Shown: positions 17,963 through 26,648 of the stretch, one piece after another
Position numbering within the stretch: position 1 is the stretch's first letter
Layout: each line of letters begins with the position of its first letter
Assembly: GCF_001528665.1 (NCBI RefSeq)
Contig: NZ_BBYJ01000022.1
Span: forward strand, 1 to 64,000
DNA: 64,000 bases
Direction of reading: 5' to 3'
Source of the DNA: Microtetraspora malaysiensis
Lineage (GTDB): Bacteria; Actinomycetota; Actinomycetes; Streptosporangiales; Streptosporangiaceae
Notes under the pieces: model-generated
The model's input: only the letters and a program-made list of their open reading frames with translations
Told to the model about the DNA's origin: nothing
Databases searched by the model: none
Position numbers and translations under genes: made by a program

Positions 17963-18994
17963 TCATTTGTCGACTCCGGTGCTCATGATGCCCCGGACGA
18001 ACGTGCGCTGGAAGCAGACGAACAGCAGCACGGGCACCGCGATCGTCATCATCGTGCCGGCCTGGATGTAGGCGGGGTTGTGGGTGTAGAGGCCGTTGAA
18101 GGCGGCGAGCCCCACCTGGAGCGGCTGCAGGTCAGGCTGTCCCGACAGGTAGACCAGCGGGGTGAAGTAGTCGTTCCAGGTGTAGACGAAGTGGAAAAGG
18201 GTGACCGCGGCGATCGCCGGCCAGGCCTGCGGCACGATCACCGAGCGCAGGGTGCGCAGCGGTCCCGCCCCGTCGATCGAGGCCGCCTCGTCCATCTCGC
18301 GCGGGATGGTCATGAAGTACTGCCGCAGCAGGAAGACGTTGTAGGCGTTGGCGAAGAACGTCGGCACGAGCAGCGGCAGCCAGGTGCCGACCCAGCCGAT
18401 CTTGGCGAAGACGGTGTACATCGGGATCAGCGTCACCGTGGCGGGCAGGAAGATCGTGGCGATGAGCAGGGTGAACAGCGGTCCGCGGCCGGGGAAGCGG
18501 AAGCGGGCGAAGCCGTAGGCGACCAGCGTGCAGGACAGGACGGTGCCGAGTGTGCCGATCAGCGCGATCGCGACGGTGTTGAACAGCAGCCGGGGAAAGT
18601 CGATCAGGTTCCACACGTCGGAGTAGTTCGACCACCGCGGTGCCAGGGTCCAGCTCGGCTGAAGGCCGCGCCAGGAGCCCCGCCAGGTGATGACCCCCTT
18701 CTCCGGCGCGGCCGGGTCGACGAATCCGCTCTCCGTGCGTCCCTTCTTCACCAGGGCCAGCTCGCGGACCGCGCCGTCGACGGGCACGAGGTAAACGTCG
18801 TACCGCTGCCCCCGGTAGGTGTAGGTGCGCGGGTCGGACGGCAGCAGCGGCGCGTGCGCCTGACTGATCTGCCGCTCGCTCTTGAGCGACGTCAGCGTCA
18901 TCTGCGCGAGCGGGGCCAGGAACGCCACGACGATGCCGAACATCACGATCGTCATCAGCGCGACCCGGGTGCGTCGGGCGATGTGCGGTGCCAC
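17963..18994 (-). CDS. Carbohydrate ABC transporter permease (MalG type)
   Basis: This is an inner-membrane permease with about six helices. The ABC-contact EAA loop is EAASIDGAGPLRTLRSVIVP (about 220-240), and the end VRGIMSTGVDK is typical of the MalG/LacG family. The start is the GTG at 18992-18994, behind AAAGGTAG. Between the first two helices there is a long extracytoplasmic segment (about residues 40-120, with RTYTYRGQRYDVYLV) that ordinary MalG proteins lack. It is the third gene of a binding protein-permease-permease operon. Confidence 0.9.
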   Translation of the reverse strand: MAPHIARRTRVALMTIVMFGIVVAFLAPLAQMTLTSLKSERQISQAHAPLLPSDPRTYTYRGQRYDVYLVPVDGAVRELALVKKGRTESGFVDPAAPEKGVITWRGSWRGLQPSWTLAPRWSNYSDVWNLIDFPRLLFNTVAIALIGTLGTVLSCTLVAYGFARFRFPGRGPLFTLLIATIFLPATVTLIPMYTVFAKIGWVGTWLPLLVPTFFANAYNVFLLRQYFMTIPREMDEAASIDGAGPLRTLRSVIVPQAWPAIAAVTLFHFVYTWNDYFTPLVYLSGQPDLQPLQVGLAAFNGLYTHNPAYIQAGTMMTIAVPVLLFVCFQRTFVRGIMSTGVDK

Positions 18995-19001
18995 CGGATC
19001 A

Positions 19002-19943
19002 CTACCTTTCGCTCGTGTAGTGGACCCAGTGCCGGGACAGGCGGAACAGCACAAGGGTCACGATCAGGGTGATGACGAAGAGCAGCCAGGCCAATGTCGA
19101 CCCGTACGACATCTCCTGGAAGGTGAAGAACGTCTGGTACAGGTAGAGGTTGAAGAAGCGGGTCGCTCCGCCGGGGTCGCCACTGCCGTCGAAGAGCACC
19201 AGGGGGACGAGGAAGTACTGCATGACGTCGACTACGGCGAGGATCATCGTGTAGAAGAGCACCGGCGACATCATCGGGATCGTCACATGGCGCAACCGGC
19301 GCCACCAGCCTGCCCCGTCGAGCCTGGCCGCGTCGTACAGGTGGGTGGGGACGGCGCGCAGTCCGGCGAGGTTGATGATGATGCCGGAGCCCAGCCCCCA
19401 CAGGCCGATCAGGACGAGCCCGGGGATCACCCAGGTGGGGTCGTTCAGCCAGCTCGGCGGGTGGGCGACGCCGATCCGGCGCAGGGCCGAGTTGATCCAG
19501 CCGTCCTCGACCAGCATGTTCTGCCAGATCAGCGCGCCGGCCACGAACGGCACCACGTACGGCATGAACAGCAGGACGCGGAGCAGCCCGCCGCCGCGTA
19601 CGTTCCGGCTGTTGATGGCGACGGCCAGCAGGAACGGCAGGACGACGACCACCGGCAGCCAGAGCAGCGCGAAGCGGGCGGTCACCAACAGCGAGGCCCA
19701 CGCCTGCCCGTCGCCGAGGAGCCGCCGGTAGTTCTCCAGGCCGACGAACCTGAGTGGCTCCGACTCCGACAGCGAGATGTTGAGGAACGTGAACGCGAAC
19801 GTGGCCACCAGCGGGATCGCGGTGAACGCGAGGAACCCGATGATCCACGGGAGGATGAACAGGAGCCCGTGCCGGGCTTCCCGGCGGGCCATCCGGGACA
19901 TCCGGGACATCCTGGCACGCCGGCGGACCGGGACGGCGATCAC
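19002..19943 (-). CDS. Carbohydrate ABC transporter permease (MalF type)
   Basis: This 313-residue permease with six helices pairs with the MalG-type protein. The EAA-like loop is LYDAARLDGAGWWRRLRHVTIP (about 200-222). I start it at the GTG at 19941-19943, which overlaps the stop of the binding-protein gene by GTGA. The region just after the start carries a 9-bp tandem repeat coding MSRMSRMARR. No ATP-binding subunit is encoded nearby, as is usual for actinomycete sugar importers that share the MsiK ATPase. Confidence 0.9.
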   Translation of the reverse strand: MIAVPVRRRARMSRMSRMARREARHGLLFILPWIIGFLAFTAIPLVATFAFTFLNISLSESEPLRFVGLENYRRLLGDGQAWASLLVTARFALLWLPVVVVLPFLLAVAINSRNVRGGGLLRVLLFMPYVVPFVAGALIWQNMLVEDGWINSALRRIGVAHPPSWLNDPTWVIPGLVLIGLWGLGSGIIINLAGLRAVPTHLYDAARLDGAGWWRRLRHVTIPMMSPVLFYTMILAVVDVMQYFLVPLVLFDGSGDPGGATRFFNLYLYQTFFTFQEMSYGSTLAWLLFVITLIVTLVLFRLSRHWVHYTSER

Positions 19944-21328
19944 CGAGACCGGTCCCAGACGTCCTGGATCTCGTCGCGCATGTTCTTCAGCTCCACGTTC
20001 ATGTCGAGCCCGCTCTTGGTCATCCAGCGGCTCCGGTAGGTGCCGAGGATGGAGAGCGTCTGGTTGTACTTCGGCGTGTACGCCTCGGAGTGCGGCGTGT
20101 CGGCGTACCGCACGCTGTCCTTGACGACCTGCCAGTCGACGGTGTCGGTGAACTGGCCGGCCAGTTTCTGGAAGAAGGCGTCCTGGTCGGCGGTGCGCGC
20201 CGGCATCGCGCCGTACGCGGAGAGCAGCTCGCCGGACGCCGGGCCCACCAGATAGCTCAGGAACGCGAACGCCTCGGCCGGGTGCTTGCTCCCGGCCAGG
20301 ATCCGGAAGGTGTCGGCGCTGGTGGGTGAGGTGGTCGTGCCGTTGTGCGAGGGCATCGCGGCCAGGTTCCAGTCCGTGCCCGCGCCCGCGACGCCGTACG
20401 TGGACCAGAGGAAGTTCACGCTCATCGCGACGTGCCCGGAGAAGAAGGCGGCGCCGTCGCCGTTGAACTGGTCGGTCTCGAAGACCGGCCCGGTCATGAT
20501 GAACCTGTCCTTCCACATGCCGTCGTAGAAGAAGCGCCACGCGTCGGCCCACGCGTCGGGGATCCGCACGGTTTTGCCGTCGCCGGAGTCCAGCGATCCC
20601 GCGCCGAAGGCGGCGCCCTGATAGCGCAGGTCGTCGCGGGCCGGCTCGAAGCCGTACTGCACGATGTTCTGCGGATCGAAGCCGTCCTCGGTGGCGTCCT
20701 TGCCGTTCTTGTCGACGGTCAGCTTGAGCGCCAGCTCCTTGAGCGTGTCGTCGTTCCACTCGGCCTCGCGGCCGTTCGGCCACCTGTACTTCTCGCCGTA
20801 CTTGTGCGGAGGCTCGGCGAGACCCGCCTCCTCGAACAGGTCGGCCTTGTAGTACAGGGTCGAGGGGTAGATCGCGAACGGGAGGCCCTCCCGCACCGAG
20901 CCGATCCGGTAGAGGTCGGCCGTGCCCTCGGCGTACGAGCCGAGGTCGACGTCGCCGGACGTGATGAACGGGCCGAGGTCGAGCCACTGACCGTGGAAGG
21001 CCGCGGCGCCGCCGACGCCGACGGGGCCGACGACGTCGGGCCCGTTGCCGGAGGCGATCTGGGTCGCGAGCGTGTCACGGGCGGAGTTGTAGGTGACGAC
21101 CTCCAGCTTCACCTTGATGTCGCGATGGAGGGCGTTGAACTTGTCGATGACCGCCTGCTGCACCTTGACCTGGTCGGCCTGCTCGCCGGTGCCGAGGCAG
21201 CAGTACCAGCGCAGTTCCACCGGCGCGGCGCCGGTGCGGGTGCCGGCGCCGGCGCCGCAGGCGGCGAGGACCAGGGCGGACACGATCACGGCCAGGGCGG
21301 GCAGGAGCCGGGGGCGGGTCCCGTTCAT
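19940..21328 (-). CDS. Sugar ABC transporter substrate-binding lipoprotein
   Basis: This 462-residue exported solute-binding protein has a lipoprotein signal with Arg5/Arg7, a hydrophobic core and lipobox LAAC (Cys24). The mature part has the MalE-like two-lobe pattern, with VKVQQAVIDKFNALHRDIKV near the start and GNGPDVVGPVGVGGAAAFH at the first hinge. The odd CC pair in WYCCLGTGEQ just after the signal is worth noting. The ligand is an unknown sugar or oligosaccharide. The neighbouring deacetylase and oxidoreductase suggest an amino or modified sugar, by inference. Confidence 0.92.
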   Translation of the reverse strand: MNGTRPRLLPALAVIVSALVLAACGAGAGTRTGAAPVELRWYCCLGTGEQADQVKVQQAVIDKFNALHRDIKVKLEVVTYNSARDTLATQIASGNGPDVVGPVGVGGAAAFHGQWLDLGPFITSGDVDLGSYAEGTADLYRIGSVREGLPFAIYPSTLYYKADLFEEAGLAEPPHKYGEKYRWPNGREAEWNDDTLKELALKLTVDKNGKDATEDGFDPQNIVQYGFEPARDDLRYQGAAFGAGSLDSGDGKTVRIPDAWADAWRFFYDGMWKDRFIMTGPVFETDQFNGDGAAFFSGHVAMSVNFLWSTYGVAGAGTDWNLAAMPSHNGTTTSPTSADTFRILAGSKHPAEAFAFLSYLVGPASGELLSAYGAMPARTADQDAFFQKLAGQFTDTVDWQVVKDSVRYADTPHSEAYTPKYNQTLSILGTYRSRWMTKSGLDMNVELKNMRDEIQDVWDRSR

Positions 21329-21337
21329 GCGTCTCCT

Positions 21338-22114
21338 TCAGGGGGTGTCGGTCTCCCCGGTGCCGGGTCTGGGGGGACGAAGGATGCTTCCTTCGAAGGA
21401 CAGGCGGGCTCTGTCGCCTCGTATGTAGCTGCGGGTGAACTCGATCGGCTCGCTCTCGGGGCCGAACGCGACCCCCTCCACGAGCAGGGCCGGGCGACCC
21501 GACGGCTGGTCGAGCAGGTGGGCCTCGTGCGCCCGCAGCAGCACCGGCTCGATGGCCTCGCGGGCGCGCGCGACCACGGCTCCGTACTGCTCGGCCAGTA
21601 GGTCGTACAGGGAGTTGTGTTCGAGGTCGTGGTCGAGCAGGCCCGTGAAACGGTCGGCGGGGAGGTACACCTGTTCCAGGAACAGCGGCTCGCCGTCGGC
21701 GATGCGCAGCCGTTCGAGGTAGATGGTGTGCGTGCCCGGGGGCAGCGCGAGCGCGGCGGCCACCACCTGCCCGGACGGCTCGATCCGGGAGGTGATCAGC
21801 CTGGTGTCCGGGTCCATGCCGTGCATGCGCATGAGGTCGGCGAAGCTCCCGCTGTGGCCGATCTCGACCTCCAGCCGGGGATGCAGGACGAACGTGCCGC
21901 GTCCCCTGGTGCGCTCCAGGCGGCCTTCGCGGGTCAGCTCGTCCAGCGCCCGCCGTACCGGGATGAGGCTGCAGCCGTAACGGCGGGCCAGCTCACGCTC
22001 GGGGGGCAGGCGGTCACCGGGGCGCCATTCCCCTTCGTCAAGCGCGGTGCTCAGGTCCAGATACACCTGGTGGTGCAGAGGGGTAGAGCCGGGCTCCAGC
22101 CGATAGCGGGCCAC
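21338..22114 (-). CDS. GntR family regulator with UTRA domain
   Basis: This 258-residue protein has a GntR winged helix at about 10-75 (LPPERELARRYGCSLIPVRRALDELTREGRLERTRGRGTF region) and a UTRA ligand-binding domain at about 90-245. This is the HutC subfamily, which usually senses a sugar phosphate or similar catabolite. It starts with GTG at 22112-22114 and ends 9 bp before the binding-protein gene. It therefore lies at the head of the uptake operon and divergent from the deacetylase operon, and should control both. Confidence 0.9.
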   Translation of the reverse strand: MARYRLEPGSTPLHHQVYLDLSTALDEGEWRPGDRLPPERELARRYGCSLIPVRRALDELTREGRLERTRGRGTFVLHPRLEVEIGHSGSFADLMRMHGMDPDTRLITSRIEPSGQVVAAALALPPGTHTIYLERLRIADGEPLFLEQVYLPADRFTGLLDHDLEHNSLYDLLAEQYGAVVARAREAIEPVLLRAHEAHLLDQPSGRPALLVEGVAFGPESEPIEFTRSYIRGDRARLSFEGSILRPPRPGTGETDTP

Positions 22115-22257
22115 CAGGTGTTCCGTCCTTCCGGTTAAGGATAGGAATCCCTACCAAGCGGTTGATTGATGATAATCTTGTCAGCAACAATCGCCATGGC
22201 TGTCAAGCCTGTCAAGACGGCAACAACCGGCTCCCTCGACACAGAGGTAGACAAGAC

Positions 22258-22878
22258 ATGGCGAACTCCCTCCGACAACACGCTTCCTGGCGGGTGGCGC
22301 TGACCTTCGACGTCGAGCACGCCGACCGCCCCGCTCACCCGGACGGCACCCGGCTCGTCCTCGACACCCTGGCCGAACGCGATGTGGTGGCGACGCACTT
22401 CGTCCAGGGCCGCTGGGCCCAGGCGCACCCGGCGCTCGCCAAGGAACTGACGCGGCACGGCCACCTGATCGGCAACCACTCCCACCACCACGCGCGGATG
22501 ACATGGCTGTCCCCCCAAGGGCTGGCGGGCGACGTACGGCTCGCCGAGCAGACCATCCGCCGCATCACCGGGCACGACCCCCGGCCCTGGTTCCGCTGCC
22601 CGTTCGGCGACGGCACCGACGACCCGGCGGTCCTGGCCGCCCTGGACCGGCTCGGCTACCAGGAGGTGAGCTGGCAGGTGGACGCCCTCGACTGGCGGAC
22701 GAAGGCCACCGGGCCCCAGGTCGCCCGCACCGTCATCGAGCAGGCGACCGCGCACGGCGACGGCGCGGTGGTGCTGTTCCACCCATGGACCCTCGCGACC
22801 GGCCGCGCCATGCCGCTGGTCATCGACGGCCTGCGCGCCGCCGGTGCCCGTTTCGTCCGTCTAGACGAGCTCGGATGA
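22258..22878 (+). CDS. Polysaccharide deacetylase family protein (NodB fold)
   Basis: This 206-residue protein keeps several CE4/NodB motifs. The catalytic base and metal Asp lie in LTFDVEH, two metal histidines in GNHSHHHARM, the Arg/Pro region in WFRCPFGDGTDD, and VLFHPW forms the last motif. It lacks a signal peptide, so it probably acts in the cytoplasm on a small imported sugar rather than on cell wall. The start at 22258 follows AGAGG. Its stop overlaps the ATG of the oxidoreductase. Confidence 0.88.
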   Translation: MANSLRQHASWRVALTFDVEHADRPAHPDGTRLVLDTLAERDVVATHFVQGRWAQAHPALAKELTRHGHLIGNHSHHHARMTWLSPQGLAGDVRLAEQTIRRITGHDPRPWFRCPFGDGTDDPAVLAALDRLGYQEVSWQVDALDWRTKATGPQVARTVIEQATAHGDGAVVLFHPWTLATGRAMPLVIDGLRAAGARFVRLDELG

Positions 22879-23885
22879 GCGCCCCGCGCCTGGCCATCGC
22901 CGGAACCGGTTACATCGCCGACTATCACGCGCGCGCCATCGCCGCCGGTGGCGGCGAACTGGTCGCGGCCGTCAACCACCGCGCGGAGTCCCTGGCCGCG
23001 CTGTCGGAGCGGTACGGCTTCCACCGCCGCTACCTCGACCTCGACCGGCTCCTGGCCGACGGCGAAGTGGACGCGCTCATCGTCGCCACGCCGAACGCGA
23101 TGCACGCGCGGCAGACGGTCACGGCACTGGAGGCGGGACTGCCGGTGCTGCTGGAGAAGCCGATGGCGATGACGGCCGCCGAGGCCCGGGCCGTCGCCGC
23201 CGCCGAGAGCCCGCGCGCCCGGGTGACGCTCGCCCACTGTCTGCGCTTCGACGAGCAGGTCCGCTGGCTGCGCGACCTGGTGCGGGACGGGACGCTCGGC
23301 CGTCCCGTACACACGACGGCGTACGCCGTGCACGCGGGGTTCGGCCCCGGCGGCTGGTTCACCGATCCCGCCCTGTCCGGCGGCGGCGCGCTGATGGATC
23401 TCGGGGTCCACGCCATCGACGCCAGCCGTTACGTGCTCGGAGATCCGCAGCCGGTCAGCGTGACCGCGCATTGCGGGACGCACTATCGAGACCTTCGGGT
23501 CGACGACACGGCGATCCTCACGATCGTCTGGGACAACGGGGTCACCTCCGGCGTGGAGGCGGGCTGGTGGCATCCGTACGCGCCCGGTCCGTCGGGGAGC
23601 GTGCACGTGTGCGGCACCGAGGCGTACGCGCAGACCTTCCCCGGCACGCTCGTGCGCGCCGGGGCGGAACCGGTGCGGAAGTTCCCGGCCGAGCTGTCCG
23701 AGCAGGCGATCCAGCGGAGGTACGACGCGCAGATGCGCGCGTTCCTCGGAACCTTGGCCGGGGCCGGGGCCGGGGCCGAGCCCGCGCCCGGCGCCGCCGA
23801 CGGCATCACCTCGATGCGCATCATCGACGCCGCCTACCAGAGCGCGTCAAGCGGCCAGACGGTACACCTGGGGAGGAACCAATGA
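22875..23885 (+). CDS. Gfo/Idh/MocA family sugar oxidoreductase
   Basis: This 336-residue NAD(P)-dependent oxidoreductase has a Rossmann domain beginning LAIAGTGYIADYHARAI, the signature EKPMAMTAAEA with the catalytic-site Lys (about 96), and the DLGVHAIDASRYVLG block of the C-terminal domain. It would oxidise or epimerise a sugar or cyclitol. It is coupled by ATGA overlaps to the deacetylase and the MDR gene. A (GGGGCC)n run codes an AGAGAGAEPAPG insert near residue 295. Confidence 0.9.
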   Translation: MSAPRLAIAGTGYIADYHARAIAAGGGELVAAVNHRAESLAALSERYGFHRRYLDLDRLLADGEVDALIVATPNAMHARQTVTALEAGLPVLLEKPMAMTAAEARAVAAAESPRARVTLAHCLRFDEQVRWLRDLVRDGTLGRPVHTTAYAVHAGFGPGGWFTDPALSGGGALMDLGVHAIDASRYVLGDPQPVSVTAHCGTHYRDLRVDDTAILTIVWDNGVTSGVEAGWWHPYAPGPSGSVHVCGTEAYAQTFPGTLVRAGAEPVRKFPAELSEQAIQRRYDAQMRAFLGTLAGAGAGAEPAPGAADGITSMRIIDAAYQSASSGQTVHLGRNQ

Positions 23886-24892
23886 GGTCGTGGTTCGTCG
23901 AGTTCGTCAAGCCGGGGGAGGTCCGGGTGGCGAACGAGGACGTCGCGCCGCCCGGCGCGGGCGAGGTGCTCTGCCGTTCGACGCTCTCGCTGATCAGCCC
24001 CGGCACCGAGCTGTCCTGCCTGCGCGGCGACTTCGACCCGGGCTCCAACTGGGAGGAGTGGGTGCGCTACCCGTTCCGGCCCGGGTACAGCATGGCCGGG
24101 GTCGTGGCGGCCGTAGGAGCCGGCGTCACGAACCTGCGGCCGGGTGACCGGGTGCAGAGCTACGCCCCCCACCAGGAACTGGTCACGCTGAACGTCAGTG
24201 AGGCGCGGCTCCTCCCCGATGGTGTGTCCGACGAGGAGGCGGTGTGGGTGCCACTGGTCGTCACCGCCGCCGCCGGCGCCGCCAGGGCGGCGATCACCAT
24301 GGGCGAGACCGTCGCGGTCCTGGGGCTCGGCCCGGTCGGACAGCTCGTCGTCCAGTACGCGGTCGCGCACGGTGCCTCGCGCGTCGTGGCGATCGACACC
24401 GACGCCCGGCGCCTCGACCTGGCGCGGGAGAGCGGTGCGACGGACGTGCTGGCGATGCCCGCGGCCGACGCCCGCTCCGCCGTCGCCGACCTGACCGGCG
24501 GGCGTCTCGTCGACGTGGTCTTCGACGTCACCGGCAGCCCCGCGGTGCTCTCCCAGGCGGTGCGGCTCGCGCGCCGGCTGGGCCGCGTCGTGCTGCTCGG
24601 CGACACGCCCACGCCGTCCAGGCAGATGCTCGGCCCCGGCGTGGTCAGCGACTCGCTGACGATCCTCGGGGCGCACGCCGACATCGTCTCCGACGACCCG
24701 TCGGCCGGCCCGCTCAACCGCGACGCGGTGACCGAGCTGTACTTCCGCCGGCTCGCCTCGGGCGCCTTCCGCACCGCCGGGATGATCGCCGGACGGGTGT
24801 CGCCCCTGCGTGCGGCGCAGGCGTACGAACAACTGCGTGACGGCGGCGCGCCGGCCGGGGCGATCTGTTTCGACTGGTCCGCGCTGCCGTAG
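23882..24892 (+). CDS. MDR alcohol/sugar dehydrogenase
   Basis: This 336-residue medium-chain dehydrogenase has a GroES-like N-domain (about 1-120) with SLISPGTEL and GYSMAGVVAAVG, and a Rossmann domain with VAVLGLGPVGQLVVQYA (about 141-157). The four-cysteine structural-zinc lobe of classical ADHs is missing, as in the subfamily that works with Gfo/Idh/MocA partners. It is the last gene of the deacetylase operon. The likely substrate is a sugar-derived alcohol, by context only. Confidence 0.88.
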   Translation: MRSWFVEFVKPGEVRVANEDVAPPGAGEVLCRSTLSLISPGTELSCLRGDFDPGSNWEEWVRYPFRPGYSMAGVVAAVGAGVTNLRPGDRVQSYAPHQELVTLNVSEARLLPDGVSDEEAVWVPLVVTAAAGAARAAITMGETVAVLGLGPVGQLVVQYAVAHGASRVVAIDTDARRLDLARESGATDVLAMPAADARSAVADLTGGRLVDVVFDVTGSPAVLSQAVRLARRLGRVVLLGDTPTPSRQMLGPGVVSDSLTILGAHADIVSDDPSAGPLNRDAVTELYFRRLASGAFRTAGMIAGRVSPLRAAQAYEQLRDGGAPAGAICFDWSALP

Positions 24893-24950
24893 GGTCGGCC
24901 GAGATGGTCGCCGCCGCGATCCGCACGATTAGGGCGCGTTCGGGTGGTTC

Positions 24951-25742
24951 CTACGACCCGGGCAGTCCGATCAGCCCAGGCTGCGGCCGTACCAGGCGTT
25001 CAGCCGGGAAGATCCGGTAGATCGCCTCGCGTACGGCCGCGTGCTGTGCGCGGGCGACGAAGGACTTCGGGGTGGTGCCGCAGAGGCGGCGGAGCCGGGG
25101 AGACTCGTCGAGCAGGCTCCGGATGAGATCATGCTGCGTGGTCAGCCGCCGCGTCCGCCCGTGCGCGTCGACGAGATGGCCGTGCTTGCCCACGTAGACG
25201 AAACACCGCGGCAACGGCGCCCCGGACGCCGACACGACGGGATGCCGTTCCGCCGGCAGCCGGCACCGCCGATAGTTCGGCTCCGTCCGGTCGAGAGCGG
25301 CAAGTTCGTCGTCATCGAGCCACAACACGAACAACCGGGAGACCTCGGCCGCCTCGACCGGGACCGCGGGAACATACCCTGGCCTGCTCACGTGCGCCGA
25401 CACCCCGGGGATGATGCCGGGCACCTCGGCGAGGGTCATGGGAACCACCGGCCGCACGGAGTGGCGCAGAAGCTTCCGCCGCACCTGACCGGGCGAGGCG
25501 TTCGACCCGACCGCGACCACCGGGTGGCGTGCGCTGAGCCCGCTGACACCCAAGCTCTGCAAAAGCCCGGCCAGCGTGACGGTCGCGCCGTCACGGCAGA
25601 CGATCCACTGCCCGACAGGCAGTTGCGGCACCGGACGAAGCGGGATGAAGCGATCGTCGAGCAGCACACCAGAGGTGTCGGGGATCCGTCCAGGGTAGGT
25701 GAGAGGACTCGCGATCGGATCGGTTTGACATAGATTTCCCAC
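24951..25742 (-). CDS. GGCT/AIG2-like protein of unknown substrate
   Basis: This 263-residue protein is not clearly assignable. The segment VVAVGSNASPGQVRRKL (about 75-92) resembles the YGSN motif that binds gamma-glutamyl groups in the gamma-glutamylcyclotransferase fold. LDRTEPNYRRCRLP (about 150) resembles the acid-containing E-x-x-x-Y region of that family, and FVYVGKHG follows. The first 70 residues and the helical C-terminus are not part of the fold. The start is a GTG at 25740-25742. The fold assignment is tentative. Confidence 0.7.
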   Translation of the reverse strand: MGNLCQTDPIASPLTYPGRIPDTSGVLLDDRFIPLRPVPQLPVGQWIVCRDGATVTLAGLLQSLGVSGLSARHPVVAVGSNASPGQVRRKLLRHSVRPVVPMTLAEVPGIIPGVSAHVSRPGYVPAVPVEAAEVSRLFVLWLDDDELAALDRTEPNYRRCRLPAERHPVVSASGAPLPRCFVYVGKHGHLVDAHGRTRRLTTQHDLIRSLLDESPRLRRLCGTTPKSFVARAQHAAVREAIYRIFPAERLVRPQPGLIGLPGS

Positions 25743-25862
25743 ATAATGTCAACTTCCATCACGTCTCAGTCATTCCTCGGTAAAGACCCACCCACCTCTG
25801 CCACCCAGGACACGGATCGTGGCAATGGAAATGCCGGAGGGGCCCTCCGATGTCACTGGTGT

Positions 25863-26612
25863 TCAGCGGCGGCGGGCTGCGGCCAGGAACAGCGGAAGCG
25901 CCAGGAACATGCGGCCCCGACCGGCCCGCTCCCTCTGGTCTTCGACCCAGACATCGTGCTCTTCCCGGCTGACAGCCCCGGCGGAGAAGGCGGTCTCGGC
26001 GATGCCCGTGAGCATCGGCAGCATGGCGGCGTCGCTGAACACTCCCGTGTGCACCTCGACTCGAACGTCGGTGAAGCCCGCGTTGATCAGCGCGTTGCGG
26101 TAGCGGCGGGCGGCACGGGGGTTCGCGACCATGTCGGCGCGGGACCGCACGATGGTCCGGGTGAGCTCGGGATGGTCGGAGTCGATGACGAAGGTGTCCC
26201 AGTCCTGCCCGAGCAGGACAATCCGGCCGCCGGGCGCGAGCACGCGTGCCGCCTCCCCCAGCGCTTCGGGCATGTCGGCCAGGTCGTGGAAGACCTTGTC
26301 GGCTCTATATCCCGCCATCTCGGCGTCGCCGAACGGAAGCGCGTACGCGTCGGCGACATGGAAATCCGCGTGCGGCCACCGCGCGCGTGCGACCGAGATC
26401 ATTTCCTCGCTCAGGTCGACGCCGATCGCCTGAACCCCTCGCTCCGCGATCTCGTTCACGGCTCGGCCGGCTCCGCAGCCGACGTCGGCCACGGAGGTAC
26501 CCGGCGCGAGTTCGAGCAGGTCGTAGGTGCGCGCGCGTAGTTCCCGCGCACCGGGCCGCAGGTCCGCGGCGTCAAGCAGGCGAATGAGCGGATCCACTGT
26601 GTTGTTGGACAT
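25863..26612 (-). CDS. SAM-dependent methyltransferase (class I)
   Basis: This 249-residue methyltransferase of the UbiE/class I type has motif I VADVGCGAGRAVNEIAE, the acidic loop GVDLSEEM, motif AADAYALPFGDAEM (written DAYALPF in the sequence) and GGRIVLLGQDWD for the motif IV/V region. I start at MSNNTVDP (26612); MARM at 26621 is possible. It is divergent from a MerR regulator across only 28 bp, and a near-perfect palindrome covers the MerR start, so the MerR protein probably controls it. The substrate is unknown. Confidence 0.88.
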   Translation of the reverse strand: MSNNTVDPLIRLLDAADLRPGARELRARTYDLLELAPGTSVADVGCGAGRAVNEIAERGVQAIGVDLSEEMISVARARWPHADFHVADAYALPFGDAEMAGYRADKVFHDLADMPEALGEAARVLAPGGRIVLLGQDWDTFVIDSDHPELTRTIVRSRADMVANPRAARRYRNALINAGFTDVRVEVHTGVFSDAAMLPMLTGIAETAFSAGAVSREEHDVWVEDQRERAGRGRMFLALPLFLAAARRR

Positions 26613-26626
26613 GCGGGCCATACTCC

Positions 26627-26648
26627 GACTTAATGTCGACATGAAGTC
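26627..26648. promoter_or_regulatory. MerR-type operator palindrome
   Basis: Arms GACTTAATGTC and GACATGAAGTC form a 22-bp palindrome with 10 of 11 pairs matching. It lies 14 bp upstream of the methyltransferase ATG and contains the ATG of merR (26641). MerR proteins bind long dyads in spacer regions, so autoregulation plus control of the methyltransferase is likely. Confidence 0.65.

Noticed and set aside
22201-22218. Direct repeat TGTCAAGCC TGTCAAGAC upstream of the deacetylase
   Set aside because: Only a 7-bp match in tandem and not a dyad. It does not match a known HutC/DasR-type operator; too weak to call.
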